A stretch of 64,000 bases of DNA, taken from the NCBI RefSeq assembly GCF_013410875.1, contig NZ_JACCCU010000001.1:558001-622000 (forward strand), written 5' to 3'. A model generated the notes under the pieces. It worked only from the letters and a program-made list of their open reading frames with translations, searched no databases and was not told the DNA's origin. The position numbers were made by a program, and so were the translations under genes. Origin of the DNA: Tunturiibacter empetritectus (GTDB lineage Bacteria; Acidobacteriota; Terriglobia; Terriglobales; Acidobacteriaceae). Position 1 is the first letter of the stretch. The number at the start of each line of letters is the position of its first letter. Positions 43,946 to 52,108 of this stretch are shown here, one piece after another.

Positions 43946-44875
43946 GTGCAGGGCCTAGGGGACAGGGCTCAGGGCAATGTGGCAACGCCGGTGCGGGGGA
44001 CTCAGTCGTTTGTGCATACGCTGTCGGAGTGCTGGCGGCGGCCTTCGCTGACGGCGCTGGAGGTGCTGTGGCGGTGGGCTTATGGGATTCCGGCGCTGCT
44101 GCTGCTGCGGTATGAGGGGCTGAAGATCTTGCAGGCTACGCCGCTGGACTATGCGGCGCTGAAGAGTATGACGGTGGTGGATCCGCTGGGGTCGGCGCAG
44201 ACGCTGGCGAAGGCGATGGCGTTGTTGTTGCCGCAGGTGATGGGTGTGGCGTTGTGGCTGGCGCCGTTGTTGGTAGTCGTGTGGGTGATTGTGTCGGCTG
44301 TGGGACGGACTGTGGTGTTGCGGCGGGCGGATAAGCGGCTGCATGCCCGCGTGGGGACGCTGATTGTTTTGCAGGCGGTGCGGGTGGTGGCGCTGCTGGG
44401 AAGTTTTGCGGTGTGGTTCTGGTGCATGGAGCGGGTGGCGGAGTGGACGGTGACGGGGCCGATTGCGTTGGGTGGGGAGCCGAACCTGGTGGGATATTTT
44501 TCGCTGGTGATTGTGGCGACGCTGGGGCTGTTTACGCTGTGGGCGGTGGTGAGTTGGGCGCTGTCGGTGGCTCCGCTGGTGGCGATGCTGCGTGGGTTGG
44601 GGGTGGCGGGGAGTTTGGTGGCGGCGTTTCGGCTGGGACCGCTGAAGTCGAAGCTGGTGGAGATCAACCTGGTGATGGGGATTGTGAAGATCGCGTTGAT
44701 TGTGCTGGCGATGGTGTTTTCGGCGACTCCGCTGCCGTTTGAGAGTGTGACGACGCCGGAGTTTTTGTTTTGGTGGTGGGTGGGGGTTACGGTCCTTTAT
44801 TTTCTTGGATCTGACTTCTTCCATGTGGCGCGGCAGGTGGCTTATCTGCAGCTTTGGCGAGCTTACGAAGATTGA
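43946..44875 (+). CDS. Multi-pass membrane protein of unknown function
   Basis: A 309-residue protein with about six transmembrane segments (WRWAYGIPALLLL, MGVALWLAPLLVVVWVIVS, VLQAVRVVALLGSFAVW, GYFSLVIVATLGLFTLWAVVSWALS, INLVMGIVKIALIVLAMVF, FLFWWWVGVTVLYFLGSDFF). The start is GTG 43946, directly after the leuS stop, preceded by no separate promoter; the N-terminal 15 residues are low complexity and the true start may be a little later. The immediate abutment to leuS indicates co-transcription. Its role is unknown. The palindromic element copy C starts seven bases after its stop. Confidence 0.75.
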   Translation: MQGLGDRAQGNVATPVRGTQSFVHTLSECWRRPSLTALEVLWRWAYGIPALLLLRYEGLKILQATPLDYAALKSMTVVDPLGSAQTLAKAMALLLPQVMGVALWLAPLLVVVWVIVSAVGRTVVLRRADKRLHARVGTLIVLQAVRVVALLGSFAVWFWCMERVAEWTVTGPIALGGEPNLVGYFSLVIVATLGLFTLWAVVSWALSVAPLVAMLRGLGVAGSLVAAFRLGPLKSKLVEINLVMGIVKIALIVLAMVFSATPLPFESVTTPEFLFWWWVGVTVLYFLGSDFFHVARQVAYLQLWRAYED

Positions 44876-44882
44876 GAGACTA

Positions 44883-45122
44883 TGTCCTGCCGGACGGGCG
44901 CCCTGCGCTAGGCCACCCCTCAAACGAAGACCTGTTTGTGGGGACCCCGGTTCGCGGCGGTCACTTCGTGACTTGTATACCGCTTCGCTTGGTGCTCCCG
45001 ATGGTCGCAGGCTAAATTCCGAGCCGACCAACGGGAGGACCACAAGAGATCGTAGGTGCAAGAAAAGGTACACACGTCACGAAGTGACCGCTGCCCGCGC
45101 AGGGCGCTCGTCCGGCAGGACA
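44883..45122. repeat. Long palindromic intergenic element, copy C (with internal insertion)
   Basis: Starts TGTCCTGCCGGACGGGCGCC and ends with the complementary CGCTCGTCCGGCAGGACA. Internal landmarks include GCGGTCACTTCGTGACTTG, CCGACCAACGGGAGGACCAC and ACGTCACGAAGTGACCGC. An extra segment of about 46 bp, 44909-44954, separates the outer arm from the GGTCACTTC box; it contains its own near-perfect hairpin (CCCCTCAAAC and GTTTGTGGGG, 9 of 10 paired). Confidence 0.9.
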
Positions 45123-45199
45123 GTCTCTAAGAAGACTTTCTCTCGCCGGGACGGCGATTCTGCATCATACGGGAATCTGCTTAGCGAGGGAGATTGACT

Positions 45200-45370
45200 A
45201 TGTCGTTTGGGATCTATGCGATTGGCTATCTGATTCTGATCGCGGGTGTAGTTTATCTGGCACACCTGATGCATATTCCGCAGCATTACATTGTTGCGAT
45301 TGCGGTGATCATGCTGGGAGTTGGGATCGTGACCGGTGTGCAGACGACTCGACGTAGAGACCCGAGCTAG
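45200..45370 (+). CDS. Small membrane protein (56 residues), tandem paralogue 1
   Basis: MSFGIYAIGYLILIAGVVYL followed by AHLMHIPQHYIVAIAVIMLG, VGIVTGV and QTTRRRDPS. Two hydrophobic helices flank a HIPxxYIVAIAVIM motif, with a basic C-terminal tail. The next gene at 45476 has the same pattern (HIPESYIVAIAIIMVAIGVVSG), so the two are clearly related and arose by duplication. The start is ATG 45200 after GAGGGAGA. Function unknown; it is a two-pass membrane miniprotein common in acidobacterial genomes. Confidence 0.82.
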   Translation: MSFGIYAIGYLILIAGVVYLAHLMHIPQHYIVAIAVIMLGVGIVTGVQTTRRRDPS

Positions 45371-45475
45371 CGGGATTTGCGGGCGTTTCGGGTACTAAAG
45401 TTTTTCCTCTACGGGCGGAAAATCCGGCATCCTATCTGTGCATGGGCCCCCTCATTCCCCCTTTGGAGAGAGATC

Positions 45476-45670
45476 ATGTCCTCTGCCCTTTATGCTGCCG
45501 CTTATCTGTTGCTGATCGCCGGTGTCTCCTACATGGCGTATCTGAGTCACATTCCTGAGTCCTACATTGTTGCTATCGCGATCATCATGGTGGCGATTGG
45601 CGTGGTGAGCGGGATGGAGAGTGCGAGGTTGAGGAACTCAGAGTATCGCCGCAGGCCGGGGCTCTACTGA
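45476..45670 (+). CDS. Small membrane protein (64 residues), tandem paralogue 2
   Basis: MSSALYAAAYLLLIAGVSYMAYLSHIPESYIVAIAIIMVAIG, then a basic tail SARLRNSEYRRRPGLY. About half of the positions match the 56-residue protein 105 bp upstream, including SHIPxSYIVAIAIIM. The start is ATG 45476, seven bases after GGAGAG. Function unknown. A GTG-started guaA follows 38 bp later. Confidence 0.82.
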   Translation: MSSALYAAAYLLLIAGVSYMAYLSHIPESYIVAIAIIMVAIGVVSGMESARLRNSEYRRRPGLY

Positions 45671-45708
45671 GAAGACGGCGTCGCCGCCGCCGCATTTACA
45701 CTGGGTAA

Positions 45709-47289
45709 GTGGATACCTCAACGATCGTCATTCTGGATTTTGGGTCGCAGTATACGCAGCTGATTGCGCGGCGTATTCGTGAGTTCAATGTATTTTCTGT
45801 TGTGTTGCCTTGTACGGCCCCGCTGGAACAGGTGAAGGCGCTGAACCCGAAGGGTGCGATTCTTTCGGGTGGGCCGTGCTCTGTGTATGACGCGGATGCG
45901 CCGAATGCAGATGAGGGTGTGCTGGCGATGGGCGTGCCGGTGCTGGGGATCTGCTATGGGCTACAGTTTATTGTTCATCATCTGGGTGGCAAGGTGGTAG
46001 GAGCGGCGGCGCGGGAGTATGGGCATGCTGAGGTGACAGTGGTGGCGGAGACTCCTTTATTCAAAGGGCTCCCCGGGTCGCTAGATGTGTGGATGTCGCA
46101 TGGGGATGAGGCGGAGACGCTGCCGGTGGGATTTCAACTGACGGCGAAGACCTCGAATGCGGTGGCGGGGATTGCGGATGAGGCGAGAAGGATCTGGGCG
46201 GTGCAGTTTCATCCAGAGGTGGCGCATACGCGGCAGGGGATGGAGCTGCTGAAGAACTTCTGCCTGGATATCTGCGGGGCGGAGCAGAATTGGACGCCGG
46301 AGCATTTTATTCAGTCGACGGTGGAGAGGGTGCGGGCGCAGGTGGGAACGGGGCATGCTATCTGCGGGCTGAGTGGAGGCGTGGACTCGAGTGTGGCTGC
46401 GGTGCTGGTGGCGCGTGCGATTGGGGATCGGCTGACTTGTATCTTTGTGAATAACGGCGTGCTGCGGAAGGACGAGTTTCTGAAGGTGCAGACGACGATG
46501 CGCGAGCAGCTGGGGCTGAATGTTGTCGCGGTGGACTCTTCGCAGAGGTTTCTGGAGAAGCTTGCGGGTGTGACCGATCCGGAGCGGAAGCGAAAGGTGA
46601 TTGGGAACGAGTTTATTGCTGTGTTTGATGATGAGGCTAAGAAGATCTGGGAGTCCTCTGCCGCGGGTGCTGAAACGGAGAAGAGCGCGGGGCATGAGGT
46701 CGCGTGGCTGGTGCAGGGGACGCTGTATCCAGATGTGATTGAGTCGAGCAGTGTGCATGGGCCAAGCCATACGATCAAGAGCCACCACAATGTGGGTGGG
46801 CTGCCGGCGGATATGAAGCTGAAGTTGATTGAGCCGCTGCGGGATTTATTCAAGGATGAGGTGCGACGGATAGGGCGGGATCTGGGGATGCCGGAAGAGA
46901 TCATTGAGCGGCAGCCTTTTCCTGGGCCTGGGCTGGCGGTGAGGATTCTGGGCGAGGTGACGGCGGAGCGCGTGGCGATGCTGCAGGAGGCCGATCAGAT
47001 TGTGGTGGATGAGATCAAGAAGGCTGGGCTGTATCGGAAGGTTTGGCAGAGCTTTGCGGTGTTGCTGCCGGTCAAGAGTGTGGGTGTGATGGGGGATCAG
47101 CGGACGTATGCGAATACGTGTGCGGTGCGGGCGGTGGAGAGCGAGGATGGGATGACGGCGGATTGGGCTCCGCTGCCTTATGAGGTGTTGCGGACGATCT
47201 CGAGCAGGATTGTGAGTGAGGTGCGGGGGATTAATCGGGTAGTGTATGACATTACTTCGAAGCCACCTGGGACGATTGAGTGGGAGTAG
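45709..47289 (+). CDS. guaA: GMP synthase (glutamine-hydrolysing)
   Basis: A 526-residue bifunctional enzyme: class I glutamine amidotransferase domain (catalytic C82 in GICYGLQ, and [10 protein letters not shown] with the His-Glu pair), then the ATP-pyrophosphatase loop [12 protein letters not shown] and the C-terminal dimerisation block ending PPGTIEWE. It turns XMP into GMP using glutamine and ATP in the cytosol. The start is GTG 45709. No Shine-Dalgarno sequence precedes it; TACACT ends seven bases upstream, so a leaderless or nearly leaderless transcript is possible. The palindromic element D begins three bases after the stop. Confidence 0.97.
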   Translation: MDTSTIVILDFGSQYTQLIARRIREFNVFSVVLPCTAPLEQVKALNPKGAILSGGPCSVYDADAPNADEGVLAMGVPVLGICYGLQFIVHHLGGKVVGAAAREYGHAEVTVVAETPLFKGLPGSLDVWMSHGDEAETLPVGFQLTAKTSNAVAGIADEARRIWAVQFHPEVAHTRQGMELLKNFCLDICGAEQNWTPEHFIQSTVERVRAQVGTGHAICGLSGGVDSSVAAVLVARAIGDRLTCIFVNNGVLRKDEFLKVQTTMREQLGLNVVAVDSSQRFLEKLAGVTDPERKRKVIGNEFIAVFDDEAKKIWESSAAGAETEKSAGHEVAWLVQGTLYPDVIESSSVHGPSHTIKSHHNVGGLPADMKLKLIEPLRDLFKDEVRRIGRDLGMPEEIIERQPFPGPGLAVRILGEVTAERVAMLQEADQIVVDEIKKAGLYRKVWQSFAVLLPVKSVGVMGDQRTYANTCAVRAVESEDGMTADWAPLPYEVLRTISSRIVSEVRGINRVVYDITSKPPGTIEWE

Positions 47290-47291
47290 GT

Positions 47292-47466
47292 ACGCCCTGC
47301 GCGGGCGGCGGTCACTTCGTGACTTGTATACCCCTTCGGTTGGTGCTCCCGATGGTCGCAAGCTGGAGTTCGTGCCGACCAACGAGAGGGCGATGCTGTC
47401 TGGTTCGCCAAGATCGTACACGCGTCACGAAGTGACCGCTCTCCGCGCAGGAGGCCCGTCCGGGAC
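47292..47466. repeat. Long palindromic intergenic element, copy D (ends decayed)
   Basis: Carries the family landmarks CGCCCTGCGCGGGCGGCGG, TCACTTCGTGACTTGTATAC, CTTGGTGCTCCCGATGGTCG-like sequence, GCCGACCAACGAGAGG, CGCGTCACGAAGTGACCGC and GCGCAGGAGGC. The outer TGTCCTGCCGGAC end is missing on the left and reduced on the right. It fills the whole gap between the convergent guaA and permease genes. Confidence 0.85.
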
Positions 47467-47470
47467 AGAG

Positions 47471-48982
47471 CTAGCCTATGTAGGCTGCGGCGTCGGTGAC
47501 GTCGGTTCCTGCGTTCAACTTCATTGCGCGGAATAAGATCGTCAATGCTGTGGAGACGGCGAGGTTCAGCAGCAGTGCGGGTACGGCTGCGTACATGGGG
47601 TAGGTGCTGCCGAAGAGATGAAGCGGGTAGACCGAACTCTTCAGCCCTAGCGCCACCGCCATGGCTGTGCCGCTGAACATGCCTGCCGCCCAGCCGATGA
47701 GCAGTGCCCAGGGATTGAACCAGCGCGTGAAGACTCCGAGAACGACCGAGGGGAAGAGCTGTCCCATCCAGATTCCGCCTAGCAACTGCATCTCGATCGC
47801 GTAGGGTGCGGGGAGCTTGAGGACGAAGATGAGTGCGCCGAACTTTACGACGAGCGAGACGATCTTGGCCATGCGGGACTCTTCTTCGGGGAGCATCTTT
47901 CGTCGGATCAGTGCGCCGTAGAGATTGCGGGTGAAGAGGTTGGAGGCGGCGATGGACATGATCGCTGCGGGGACGAGTGCTCCGATAGCAACTGCGGCGA
48001 GGCAGAAGCCAGCGAACCACTCGGGAAACATCTTGAGGAAGAGCAGCGGTACGGCTTGATTGGGATCTTTGGTGACGACTCCGGCGGCTAGTGCGAGATA
48101 GCCGAGGAGGGCGATGAGTCCCAGGAGGAAGCTGTAGGCAGGCAGCATGGCGGCGTTGCGGCGGATTACGTTGGCGCTCTGCGCGCTGAGGACCGCGGTG
48201 GCGGTGTGGGGGTAGAGCATGAGCGCTATGGCGGAGCCGATGGCGAGGGTGGAGTAGCCGAGGAACTGGCCTTGTTTCAAATTAATCGTGGCGGATGGCG
48301 TGTGATGGGCGAGGAGCTGGTTGGCGATCTCGAAGACTCGTGCGTAGCCGCCAAGTTTGTGGGGGATGTAGATCAGCGCGGCGAGGACCATGATGTAGAG
48401 CATGACGTCCTTGACGATGGCGATGACGGCTGGGGCGCGGAGGCCGCTGGAGTAGGTGTAGGCGGCGAGGATGACGAAGGCGGCTGCGAGGGGCCACTCG
48501 CCGTGGATGCCCATGGCTCCGATGACGACGCGGATGCCGACCAGTTGCAGTGCAATGTAGGGCATAAGGGCGAGGACGCCGGTGAGTGCGATGGCGATGG
48601 TGAGCCAGCGGTTGCCGTAGCGGCCGTTGACGAAGTCGGCGAAGGTTATGTAACCGTGGCGGTGGCATACTGTCCAGAGGCGCGGCAGGACGAGCATCAT
48701 GTAAGGGTAGGCGATGACGGCGTAGGGGACTGCGAAGAATCCCATGGCGCCTGCTCCGTAGAGTGCGGCCGGCACGGCGATGACGGTGTAGGCGGTGTAG
48801 AGGTCGCCGCCGATGAGGAACCAGGTGATCCAGGTGCCGAAGCTGCGGCCGGCGAGGCCCCACTCTTCGAGGGAGCCCATTCCTGCCTTCGGCCTTCGCC
48901 ATCGCGCGGCCCAGAATCCGGCGAGCGTTACGAGCAGGAAGAAAAAACAGAAGACTATCAGTGCCGTCGTATGGAGTTGCAA
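47471..48982 (-). CDS. Sodium:solute symporter, monocarboxylate permease (MctP-like)
   Basis: A 503-residue SSS-family transporter with about 13 helices. FWAARWRRPKAGMGSLEEWGLAGRSFGTWITWFLIGGDLYTAYTVIAVPA and FADFVNGRYGNRWL are close to the MctP/pyruvate-acetate symporter opening, and AVAIGALVPAAIMSIAASNLFTRN is the conserved sodium-site helix. It imports short monocarboxylates through the inner membrane. The small partner gene (DUF3311) that often precedes such symporters is not seen. Convergent with guaA across palindromic element D. Confidence 0.9.
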   Translation of the reverse strand: MQLHTTALIVFCFFFLLVTLAGFWAARWRRPKAGMGSLEEWGLAGRSFGTWITWFLIGGDLYTAYTVIAVPAALYGAGAMGFFAVPYAVIAYPYMMLVLPRLWTVCHRHGYITFADFVNGRYGNRWLTIAIALTGVLALMPYIALQLVGIRVVIGAMGIHGEWPLAAAFVILAAYTYSSGLRAPAVIAIVKDVMLYIMVLAALIYIPHKLGGYARVFEIANQLLAHHTPSATINLKQGQFLGYSTLAIGSAIALMLYPHTATAVLSAQSANVIRRNAAMLPAYSFLLGLIALLGYLALAAGVVTKDPNQAVPLLFLKMFPEWFAGFCLAAVAIGALVPAAIMSIAASNLFTRNLYGALIRRKMLPEEESRMAKIVSLVVKFGALIFVLKLPAPYAIEMQLLGGIWMGQLFPSVVLGVFTRWFNPWALLIGWAAGMFSGTAMAVALGLKSSVYPLHLFGSTYPMYAAVPALLLNLAVSTALTILFRAMKLNAGTDVTDAAAYIG

Positions 48983-49057
48983 TCGTTCACCCAGCTCTTG
49001 AGATTTGCGGTACTCACAGGTTAGCGCAACGGTGCAGGAAGAGGGATGATTGCTGGG

Positions 49058-49675
49058 TTAGCTTCGTCCGTTGTCGCTCCACTCGTAGACGACTACGCCT
49101 AGGTCGTTGAGGGTTTTGATGACGGCTTCCACGTTGCGGCGAACCTCGGGGCGTGCGGCTACAGGGACTGAGTGGGCCTCTTCGACGGCGACGACGCGAC
49201 CATAGGGCCAGGAGTTTTCGGGGATGGCGTTGAGCGCGGTAGGCAGGTCGATGACGCGCACGTTCAGGTCGCGGCGGCGGGCGCCGATGGGCCGCAGCAT
49301 TCCGCCAACGCCGAGGCCGCTGGTGTTGCTGTCGGCGACGACTACGTGAAGGGTTGCCATCTCGCCCTGCACGGTGAGGTAGGGATTCTCCCAGAGAGTG
49401 AGGCTCTTGACGGCCATGTAGCGGGTCTTCGATGGGGGCGGGATCAGCTCCATCTGCTGGCGAGCGAGGTTGTTCTCCTGCTGGTGTTCGGCGGCGAGGG
49501 CGTTCTGCTCGGCGACGTTGGGAATGGCTGGGATCGCGGGCCGGGAACAGCCGGAGAGGGCGAGCGAAAGCAGAAGAGCGGCGGGAAGGAGCGCGTCTCG
49601 TAGCAGCGAATAGCTTTCGGGCGGCGAGTGTCTGGACAGCGAATGTCGGGATAGCGAGGGCACGAACACCAGCAT
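49058..49675 (-). CDS. Lipoprotein of unknown function
   Basis: A 205-residue protein with a signal ending LLLSLALSGC (lipobox; the Cys is about residue 43), so the mature form is a lipoprotein tethered to the inner or outer membrane. The rest holds an amphipathic coiled stretch (PNVAEQNALAAEHQQENNLARQQMELIPPPSK) and a domain beginning RYMAVKSLTLWENPYLTVQ and ending RRNVEAVIKTLNDLGVVVYEWSDNGRS. I do not recognise the domain. The N-terminal sequence before the lipoprotein signal repeats SRHS and may mean a later start. Located between the symporter and crotonase genes. Confidence 0.75.
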   Translation of the reverse strand: MLVFVPSLSRHSLSRHSPPESYSLLRDALLPAALLLSLALSGCSRPAIPAIPNVAEQNALAAEHQQENNLARQQMELIPPPSKTRYMAVKSLTLWENPYLTVQGEMATLHVVVADSNTSGLGVGGMLRPIGARRRDLNVRVIDLPTALNAIPENSWPYGRVVAVEEAHSVPVAARPEVRRNVEAVIKTLNDLGVVVYEWSDNGRS

Positions 49676-49737
49676 ATCAAGCGATGGCGACGATCAAAAG
49701 GTCAAAGTTCCTGGCAATTTTTGATGAAGACGAGTGG

Positions 49738-50520
49738 TTATCGTCCTGTCCACACGGCGGGGCGTTTTTCCAGGAAGGCCTTGGTGCCTTCTTCTTTGTC
49801 GGCGGTTCCGCAGAGCCTTCCGAAGATCTTTGCTTCCATGTCGATGGCTTCTTCGAGGCCGATCTCGCTGCCGTCGCGGACTGCCTCGAGGCATGCGGCG
49901 ACGGCCAGGGGGGCCATGGTGACGATGGTTTTGGCGAGAGCTTCGGCGCGCTCCATGAGTTTTTCTGCGGGCAGGACTTCCTCTACCAGACCGATTCGCA
50001 GGGCTTCGGCGGCGCTGATCATCTCGCCGGTAAGCAGGAGTTTGAGGGCCATGGGCTGGCCGACGAGGTGTGGGAGCCGCTGGGTTCCGCCGTAGCCGGG
50101 GATGAGGCCGAGTTTGACCTCGGGCTGCCCGAGGCGCGCATTCTCGCTGGCGAGGCGCATGGTGCAGGCCATGGCCAGTTCGCAGCCGCCGCCGAGGGCG
50201 AAGCCGTTGATGCAGGCGATGACGGGCTTGCCGCAGGTCTCAATGAGGCGAAAGACGCTCTGGCCGCGGCGGGCTTTAGCCTCTCCTGCTGCGGCGTCTG
50301 TGGCGGCGAGCTCTTTGATATCTGCGCCGGCGGCGAAGGCCTTTTCGCCTGCGCCGGTGAGGAGGATGACCCGGACGGCGGGGTCTGCGGCGAGTGTTGA
50401 GAATACGGCTTCTAGTTCGTTGAAGACCTGGGTGTTCAGGGCGTTGAGCACCTGGGGGCGGTTGAGCGTGACGCGCGCTACCTGATCCTTTACCTCGTAC
50501 AGCAACGTCTCGTAGTTCAC
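49738..50520 (-). CDS. Enoyl-CoA hydratase/isomerase (crotonase family)
   Basis: A 260-residue crotonase. The oxyanion-hole segments AFAAGADIKEL and INGFALGGGCELAMAC and the catalytic glutamates E114 (GGCE) and E134 (QPEVKLGLIPGYGGTQRL) match the hydratase type. It adds water to 2-enoyl-CoA in fatty-acid or short-chain acyl-CoA breakdown in the cytosol, and short-chain crotonase (Crt/PaaF) is the closest description. The acyl-chain preference is not readable. It is a single gene, divergent from ribH. Confidence 0.93.
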   Translation of the reverse strand: MNYETLLYEVKDQVARVTLNRPQVLNALNTQVFNELEAVFSTLAADPAVRVILLTGAGEKAFAAGADIKELAATDAAAGEAKARRGQSVFRLIETCGKPVIACINGFALGGGCELAMACTMRLASENARLGQPEVKLGLIPGYGGTQRLPHLVGQPMALKLLLTGEMISAAEALRIGLVEEVLPAEKLMERAEALAKTIVTMAPLAVAACLEAVRDGSEIGLEEAIDMEAKIFGRLCGTADKEEGTKAFLEKRPAVWTGR

Positions 50521-50598
50521 AGACCTCTCCTCTGGCTATCTCGTGGGCGATCTCGTGGGCGATGTGGTGCCCGCACTCCAGACGATACAATCGAATCT

Positions 50599-51480
50599 AT
50601 GATTAAGGGAATTACGCACGTCAGCGCGATTGCATCGGGGGCTGAGTTTGACCGTGTCTCGAGCCTGTTTTCCGCTCTTGGTTTCGAACAGGGCAACGGA
50701 TGGCAGGATGCGCAGGGTCGCGGCGCTGCCTTTCTTGCGCCGATCGGCAACCTTGAGTTTGTTACGGGTAGAGAGCCCGCGGTGCCGACGGTGTTGATCG
50801 AGGTTACGCAGCTGGACCACATCCGTTCGCTCGTAGAAAAGTGGCTGCTCGCAAGCTATCGCACGGAGGAGGTTCCGGAGATTCTCTCTGCTGCGGAGCT
50901 GACGCACTGGAACAGCAGACTGTTCACGGTTCAAATTACGACTGAGCTGCGGCTTGGGTTCTGGCAGTCGGAGAATCCGCTGCATGGCCAGCCTGAGGCT
51001 GTGGAGGGCGACCTGAGCGCGGTGGATATGCGCTTCGCGGTGGTGACGACGCGCTGGAATACGGTGATTACCGACAGGCTGCTGCAGGGGTCGCTGGATG
51101 CGCTTCATCGCAGCGGCGCGGCGCGAGCGGACATTGAGATTTTTCGGGTTCCTGGGGCGTGGGAGGTGCCGTCGGCTGCGCGCACACTGGCGGAGTCGAA
51201 GAGGTTCGATGCGATTATCACGCTGGGGTGTTTGCTGCGTGGGGAGACGGCGCACTATGAAGCGATTTACAACGAGGTGGCGCGGGGGATTGGCCAGTCG
51301 CAGCAGGAGACTGGGGTTCCGCATGCGTTCGGGGTGCTGACCTGCGAGACGCTGGAGCAGGCGCTGGACCGCGCGGGGTTGAAGGCGGGAAATAAGGGCT
51401 TTGAGGCGGCCAGCGCGGCGATTGAGATGGTGTCGATCCAGCGCAAGCTCGCGGCGCAGAACGGCCAGGGGAAAAAATAA
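50599..51480 (+). CDS. ribH: Lumazine synthase with an N-terminal VOC-like extension
   Basis: A 293-residue protein. Residues 145-290 are a complete 6,7-dimethyl-8-ribityllumazine synthase: RFAVVTTRWN, FRVPGAWEVPSAA, LGCLLRGETAHYE (catalytic H219) and FGVLTCETLEQALDRAG. It joins the ribityl-pyrimidine and dihydroxybutanone phosphate in riboflavin synthesis, normally as a 60-mer or pentamer. Residues 1-125 are extra; ITHVSAIASGAEFDRVSSLFSALGFEQGNGW, RGAAFLAPIGNLEFVTG and VTQLDHIRSLVEKW look like a glyoxalase/VOC beta-alpha-beta-beta-beta module. The last base of its TAA stop is the first base of the nusB ATG (one-base overlap). ATG 50599 fits the domain start. Confidence 0.9.
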   Translation: MIKGITHVSAIASGAEFDRVSSLFSALGFEQGNGWQDAQGRGAAFLAPIGNLEFVTGREPAVPTVLIEVTQLDHIRSLVEKWLLASYRTEEVPEILSAAELTHWNSRLFTVQITTELRLGFWQSENPLHGQPEAVEGDLSAVDMRFAVVTTRWNTVITDRLLQGSLDALHRSGAARADIEIFRVPGAWEVPSAARTLAESKRFDAIITLGCLLRGETAHYEAIYNEVARGIGQSQQETGVPHAFGVLTCETLEQALDRAGLKAGNKGFEAASAAIEMVSIQRKLAAQNGQGKK

Positions 51481-51902
51481 TGGGGACACGCCGCAAGTCG
51501 CGCGAACTTACGATGCAGATGTTGTTTCAGGGTGATCTGGGCAAGCAGTCGCCCGAGCAGGTGCAGAAGCTCTTCTGGGCATCGGTGGAAGATGTGGATG
51601 CCGAGACGCGTGGGTTTGCGGAGGATCTTTACCGCATTGCGACGACTCGGGATGAGGAGATCGACAAGCTGATTGAAGAGCATGCGCAGAACTGGCGGCT
51701 GGAGCGGATGCCGGTGGTGGATCGAAATCTGCTGCGGGCTTCGGTGGCGGAGATGCTGGGATTTCCTAATACGCCTGCTGCGATCATCATCAACGAGACG
51801 CTGGAGATTGGACGGCGGTACGCGGCGCCGGAGTCGATTCACTTTCTGAATGGCGTGCTGGATGCGATTGCGCGGGATTTGTTGAAGAGGCGGCTAGCGT
51901 AG
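51480..51902 (+). CDS. nusB: Transcription antitermination protein NusB
   Basis: A 140-residue helical protein, MGTRRKSRELTMQMLFQ, with the RNA/S10-binding basic N-terminus and FLNGVLDAIARDLLKRRLA at the C-terminus, typical of NusB. It binds boxA RNA with S10 during ribosomal RNA transcription and participates in antitermination. Its ATG overlaps the ribH stop by one base, the classical ribH-nusB pair, so translation is coupled. The palindromic element E begins four bases after the stop. Confidence 0.95.
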   Translation: MGTRRKSRELTMQMLFQGDLGKQSPEQVQKLFWASVEDVDAETRGFAEDLYRIATTRDEEIDKLIEEHAQNWRLERMPVVDRNLLRASVAEMLGFPNTPAAIIINETLEIGRRYAAPESIHFLNGVLDAIARDLLKRRLA

Positions 51903-51906
51903 AAGC

Positions 51907-52102
51907 TGTCCTGCCGGACGGGCGCCCTGCGCGGGCGGCGGTCACTTCGTGACTTGTATACCGCTTCGCTTGGTGCTCCCGTTGGTCGCAAGATGGATTT
52001 CGTGCCGACCAACGGGAGGACCGTTAGTGTTATGTGCTGCCTAGACCGGTATACGCGTCACGAAGTGACCGCCGCCCGCGCAGGGCGCTCGTCCGGCAGG
52101 AC
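51907..52102. repeat. Long palindromic intergenic element, copy E (best preserved)
   Basis: 196 bp. Left arm: TGTCCTGCCGGACGGGCGCC, CTGCGCGGGCGGCGGTCACT, TCGTGACTTGTATACC. Right arm: GGTATACGCGTCACGAAGTG, ACCGCCGCCCGCGCAGGGCG, CTCGTCCGGCAGGAC. The arms are complementary over roughly 54 positions with a few mismatches. Between them an inner hairpin pairs GTGCTCCCGTTGGTCG with CGACCAACGGGAGGAC. It lies exactly between nusB and the convergent lipoprotein gene. Confidence 0.92.
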
Positions 52103-52108
52103 CAGTTT

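Noticed and set aside
44883..52102. Repeats considered as a CRISPR array
   Set aside because: Copies are kilobases apart and palindromic, with no spacers and no cas genes.
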